Shown piece after piece: positions 61,910 through 64,000 of a stretch of 64,000 nt of DNA (the first letter of the stretch is position 1; the number at the start of each line of letters is the position of its first letter). A program made the position numbers and the translations under genes. The stretch comes from G963667675 sp965197565 (GTDB taxonomy: Bacteria > Chloroflexota > Dehalococcoidia > Lucifugimonadales > UBA3495). Below the pieces are notes generated by a model. It was not told the DNA's origin. It saw only the letters and a program-made list of their open reading frames with translations, and did no database searches. The stretch spans positions 1,364,001 through 1,428,000 of the forward strand of contig CBDANK010000004.1 of the NCBI GenBank assembly GCA_965197565.1, written 5' to 3'.

Positions 61910-62380
61910 TTCAGTGGTCAGTGGCTAGTGACCAGTGGTGGGAGGATGGTTGCGAATTTTGAGCACGTTAAAGAGCTATCAGGACTTGGAAGTTTGGCGG
62001 AAATCAATGGAGTTGGCAGAGATGGTCTATCGCGTCTCCGCGCAATTTCCACCGGAAGAGAGATTCGGGTTGACCGGACAGGTTCGCCGGTCAGCGGTCT
62101 CGATAGCAGCCAACATAGCGGAGGGAGCGGAACGTCACGGGACGAGAGAGTTTCTGCATTTCCTGGGGATAGCCAGCGGTTCCCTGGCGGAAACGGAGAC
62201 GTTTCTGATGCTGGCGCAACGCCTGGGGATGACCGGGAGGGAGCAAGTCAATCCGCTGCTGGCTCAGGCATCGGAGGTTGGACGGATGCTCAACGGGCTG
62301 AAACGCTCGCTACGGTCCAGAACTTGAAGGGCACGGACTTCCCCTTATCACTGACCATCGGCCACTGGACACAAGCCACT
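61910..62380 (+). mobile_element. Palindrome-bounded unit carrying a four-helix-bundle gene
   Basis: The left arm TTTCAGTGGTCAGTGGCTAG (61909-61928) and right arm TCACTGACCATCGGCCACTGG (62348-62368) are inverted copies of the same palindrome found in three short forms elsewhere in mod. Between them is a complete four-helix-bundle protein gene. The unit separates Mod after GEPDI from the natural continuation VHGVDVFHP and introduces a stop. The architecture (stem arms plus S23-like gene in the loop) is like 23S rRNA intervening sequences. Confidence 0.7.
61956..62327 (+). CDS. Four-helix-bundle protein, S23/IVP-like
   Basis: The protein (about 123 residues from TTG 61956; the frame is open to 61935) has the family pattern: YQDLEVWRKSMELAEMVYRV, FPPEERFGLTGQVRRSAVSI, AANIAEGAERHGTREFLHFL, GIASGSLAETETFLMLAQRLGM. 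It is like the S23 proteins encoded in 23S rRNA intervening sequences and the diversity-generating-retroelement Avd. Its biochemical role is not known. It lies in the middle of the disrupted mod gene. GGAGGA lies 11 bases before the TTG. Confidence 0.82.
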   Translation: MLSTLKSYQDLEVWRKSMELAEMVYRVSAQFPPEERFGLTGQVRRSAVSIAANIAEGAERHGTREFLHFLGIASGSLAETETFLMLAQRLGMTGREQVNPLLAQASEVGRMLNGLKRSLRSRT

Positions 62381-62744
62381 GTGCATGGCGTTGACGTGTT
62401 CCACCCCAACACCGGCGAGGTGCGCAGCGACGGCCCGGAGGGCATCGCTTGCTGGTTCATCGACACCGACTATAACCAGGAGAGCTTCTTCGTCCGCCAC
62501 GCCTACTTCCTAGGCGCCGGCGACCCCTACAAGTCGTTGAAGACCACCCTCCGCGCCGAAATCGACGAGGACGCTTGGGCCACCCTGAACAGCGACACGT
62601 CGCGGCCTTTTCCGCGCCCGGAGTCGGGGCGGATTGCCGTCAAGGTCATCAACCATTTGGGGGACGAGGTTATGAAGGTGTTCCGGGTGGGGTAAACGGC
62701 GCCTTATCAAACCCATTTATAGCAAAATTAGGCATGTTATGGTT

Positions 62745-62775
62745 TTATTGTAATTTAGCTAACTTTGCTATAGAT
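62745..62775 (+). promoter_or_regulatory. Likely promoter for the downstream AAA ATPase
   Basis: The sequence before 62783 is markedly AT-rich. TTATTG (62745-62750) and TATAGAT (62769-62775) are separated by 18 bases, close to the sigma-70 type. The -10 lies only 7 bases before the ATG, so the mRNA may have almost no leader. No Shine-Dalgarno is visible, which fits this reading. Confidence 0.45.
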
Positions 62776-62782
62776 TAGTGCT

Positions 62783-63970
62783 ATGGACCCGATACGCAAC
62801 CCGTACGCGCCGGGCGCGGGAACTCCACCACCCGAACTTGCTGGCCGCGATGAGATCCGTTCCACCGCGCACATCGCATTAGAGCGGACTAGAATTGGAC
62901 GCCCCAGCAAGAGTCTTTTGATGGTCGGCCTGCGGGGCGTGGGAAAGACCGTGCTGCTGGACCGCATTCGGGGAGACGCCGAGGGCAGGGGTATTTGCAC
63001 CCTGCGCATAGAAGCGCCTGAAGGCCGTTCCCTTCCATCCATTCTGGCGCCTCAACTGCGTATTGCGTTGCTGAAACTCTCGAATAGAGCGGCCGCCAAA
63101 CAGTTAGCGCAACGTGCGCTCAGGGGGCTTGCGGGATTTGTTAGAGCCCTGAAGGTGAAGTACCAGGACATCGAGGTGGCTCTGGACTTCGACTCCGAAC
63201 CCGGCTTGGCGGACAACGGGGACTTGGAAATCGATTTGCAGGAGTTGTTGGAAGTTGTCGGCGAAGCCGCCAAGGCAGATGGGACTTGTGTAGGGGTCTT
63301 CATAGACGAGCTTCAATACGTGAAAGAGGACGAACTGGCGGCGTTGATCACTGCATTGCACCGGACATCGCAACGGCAACTTCCCGTAGTATTGCTCGGC
63401 GCCGGTCTGCCCCAAGTGCGGGGCCGCATGGGAAAAGCCAAGTCCTACGCCGAGAGGCTTTTCGAGTTCCCTGAAATCGGCCCGTTGTCCGATGAAGATG
63501 CGAGGCTGGCTATTGCCAAGCCCGCGGCCGACGAGGGAGTGGAGATCGACGCTGCCGCTCTGGACGCCATCGTACATCAGACGCGATGCTATCCTTACTT
63601 TTTGCAGGAATGGGGTAAGCACGTATGGGATGTAGCCGAGACGTCGCCTATCACAACCTCTAATGTGGAAATTGCCTCCAAACAGGCCGTAGCTACTCTC
63701 GATGAGAGCTTTTTCCTCGTCAGGTTTGACAGACTGACACCGTCGGAAAAGAAGTATGTACGGGCGATGGCTGAGCTTGGGGCCGGGCCTCATCGTTCCG
63801 GTGATATTGCCAATGAACTGAAACGTCAAGTAAGCTCCTTGGCCCCGACCAGAAATCAATTGATCACTAAAGGAATGATTTGGAGTCCCAGCCACGGCGA
63901 TACTGCTTTTACGGTCCCAATGTTTGATGAGTTCATGTTGCGCATCATGCCGGGCAATGACTGGCGCTAA
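62783..63970 (+). CDS. AAA-type ATP-binding protein (Orc1/Cdc6- or STAND-like)
   Basis: The 395-residue protein has Walker A GLRGVGKTVLL (about residues 49-59) and a Walker B region VGVFIDELQYVKEDELAALI (about 171-190), followed by a sensor-like VVLLGAGLPQ. The C-terminal part (LTPSEKKYVRAMAELG...HRSGDIANELKR) looks like a winged helix. It resembles the ATPases sometimes grouped with archaeal-type initiator proteins. It begins after the defence genes and no partner is in view; the role is unknown. Confidence 0.75.
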   Translation: MDPIRNPYAPGAGTPPPELAGRDEIRSTAHIALERTRIGRPSKSLLMVGLRGVGKTVLLDRIRGDAEGRGICTLRIEAPEGRSLPSILAPQLRIALLKLSNRAAAKQLAQRALRGLAGFVRALKVKYQDIEVALDFDSEPGLADNGDLEIDLQELLEVVGEAAKADGTCVGVFIDELQYVKEDELAALITALHRTSQRQLPVVLLGAGLPQVRGRMGKAKSYAERLFEFPEIGPLSDEDARLAIAKPAADEGVEIDAAALDAIVHQTRCYPYFLQEWGKHVWDVAETSPITTSNVEIASKQAVATLDESFFLVRFDRLTPSEKKYVRAMAELGAGPHRSGDIANELKRQVSSLAPTRNQLITKGMIWSPSHGDTAFTVPMFDEFMLRIMPGNDWR

Positions 63971-64000
63971 CCCGCATAGCAATTGATGCAATTCCGCATA

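Larger units (their letters stand above)
57776..62695 (+). pseudogene. Mod-type adenine methyltransferase, split by two insertions
   Basis: The beta-class order is visible: CIYIDPPYGIRFNSNFQ (DPPY) near 58310, target-recognition region, then LVLDPTCGSGTTAYVAEQW (motif I) near 60720. An IS630-type element splits codons after 58630. Removing 58632-60159 joins the halves in frame (TIQKTSSQTDKN). A second insertion at about 61910-62380 separates the last 100 or so residues (GVDVFHPNTGEVRS, through 62695). In-frame palindromic repeats are also present. It cannot make a complete protein as it stands. Confidence 0.88.

Noticed and set aside
61928..62695. A 255-codon open frame as an independent gene
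   Set aside because: Its first 130 codons are an out-of-frame reading of the four-helix gene and only the last 100 or so match the Mod C-terminus. It is a fragment, not a separate gene.

Overview
The window looks like a chromosomal segment of an uncultivated Chloroflexota bacterium, probably from the Dehalococcoidia/SAR202 side. This is inferred from about 60% GC, the gene order, several luciferase-like flavin monooxygenases, a hydantoinase A/B pair, acyl-CoA dehydrogenases with a fused electron-transfer flavoprotein, and dispersed palindromic repeats. No 16S gene is present to prove it.

Region 1 (1-14771, + strand) is the long ribosomal-protein/RNA-polymerase superoperon: rplV (3' end), rpsC, rplP, rpmC, rpsQ, rplN, rplX, rplE, rpsZ, rpsH, rplF, rplR, rpsE, rpmD, rplO, secY, adk, a repeat-filled gap, map, infA, rpmJ, rpsM, rpsK, rpsD, rpoA, rplQ, truA, rplM, rpsI. 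Several of these proteins carry unusual acidic or low-complexity extensions.

Region 2 (14777-41000) is metabolic. It holds a phosphohexomutase, two NIPSNAP paralogues, and a minus-strand methionine-cycle/salvage operon (mtnA, mtnP, rhodanese, ahcY, metK) that continues into an SCP2-like protein and a ketol-acid-reductoisomerase-like dehydrogenase. After it come pncB overlapping a fused ETF beta-alpha gene, two acyl-CoA dehydrogenases, two tandem and one separate luciferase-like monooxygenase, a GlcG-like protein, a BNR/Asp-box repeat protein, and hyuA-hyuB. Gaps contain dispersed palindromes and one 150-bp element with terminal inverted repeats.

Region 3 (41278-62695) is a decaying defence island. 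On the minus strand lie a DUF499 ATPase with a Swt1-like HEPN N-terminus, a DUF433/DUF5615 pair, a DUF1156 adenine methyltransferase and a GIY-YIG nuclease. On the plus strand lie an intact helicase/nuclease of the type III Res kind, PIN toxin genes and a Mod methyltransferase. The ATPase, DUF1156 methylase and Mod are broken by stops, frameshifts, a 26-bp duplication, an IS630-type insertion and a four-helix-bundle-protein insertion, while the helicase is intact. Between the two arms are vapBC, a frameshifted ankyrin lipoprotein, a PD-(D/E)XK-like nuclease, a previously untracked C-terminal relic of a prokaryotic Argonaute (Piwi) gene, and an XRE/ImmA remnant.

The most unusual structure is in mod. 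Palindromic CAGTGGTCAGTGG-type repeats sit in frame at three places, and at a fourth the same two palindrome arms enclose a complete S23-like four-helix-bundle gene. This suggests a small mobile unit with deletion derivatives. An orphan AAA ATPase closes the window.
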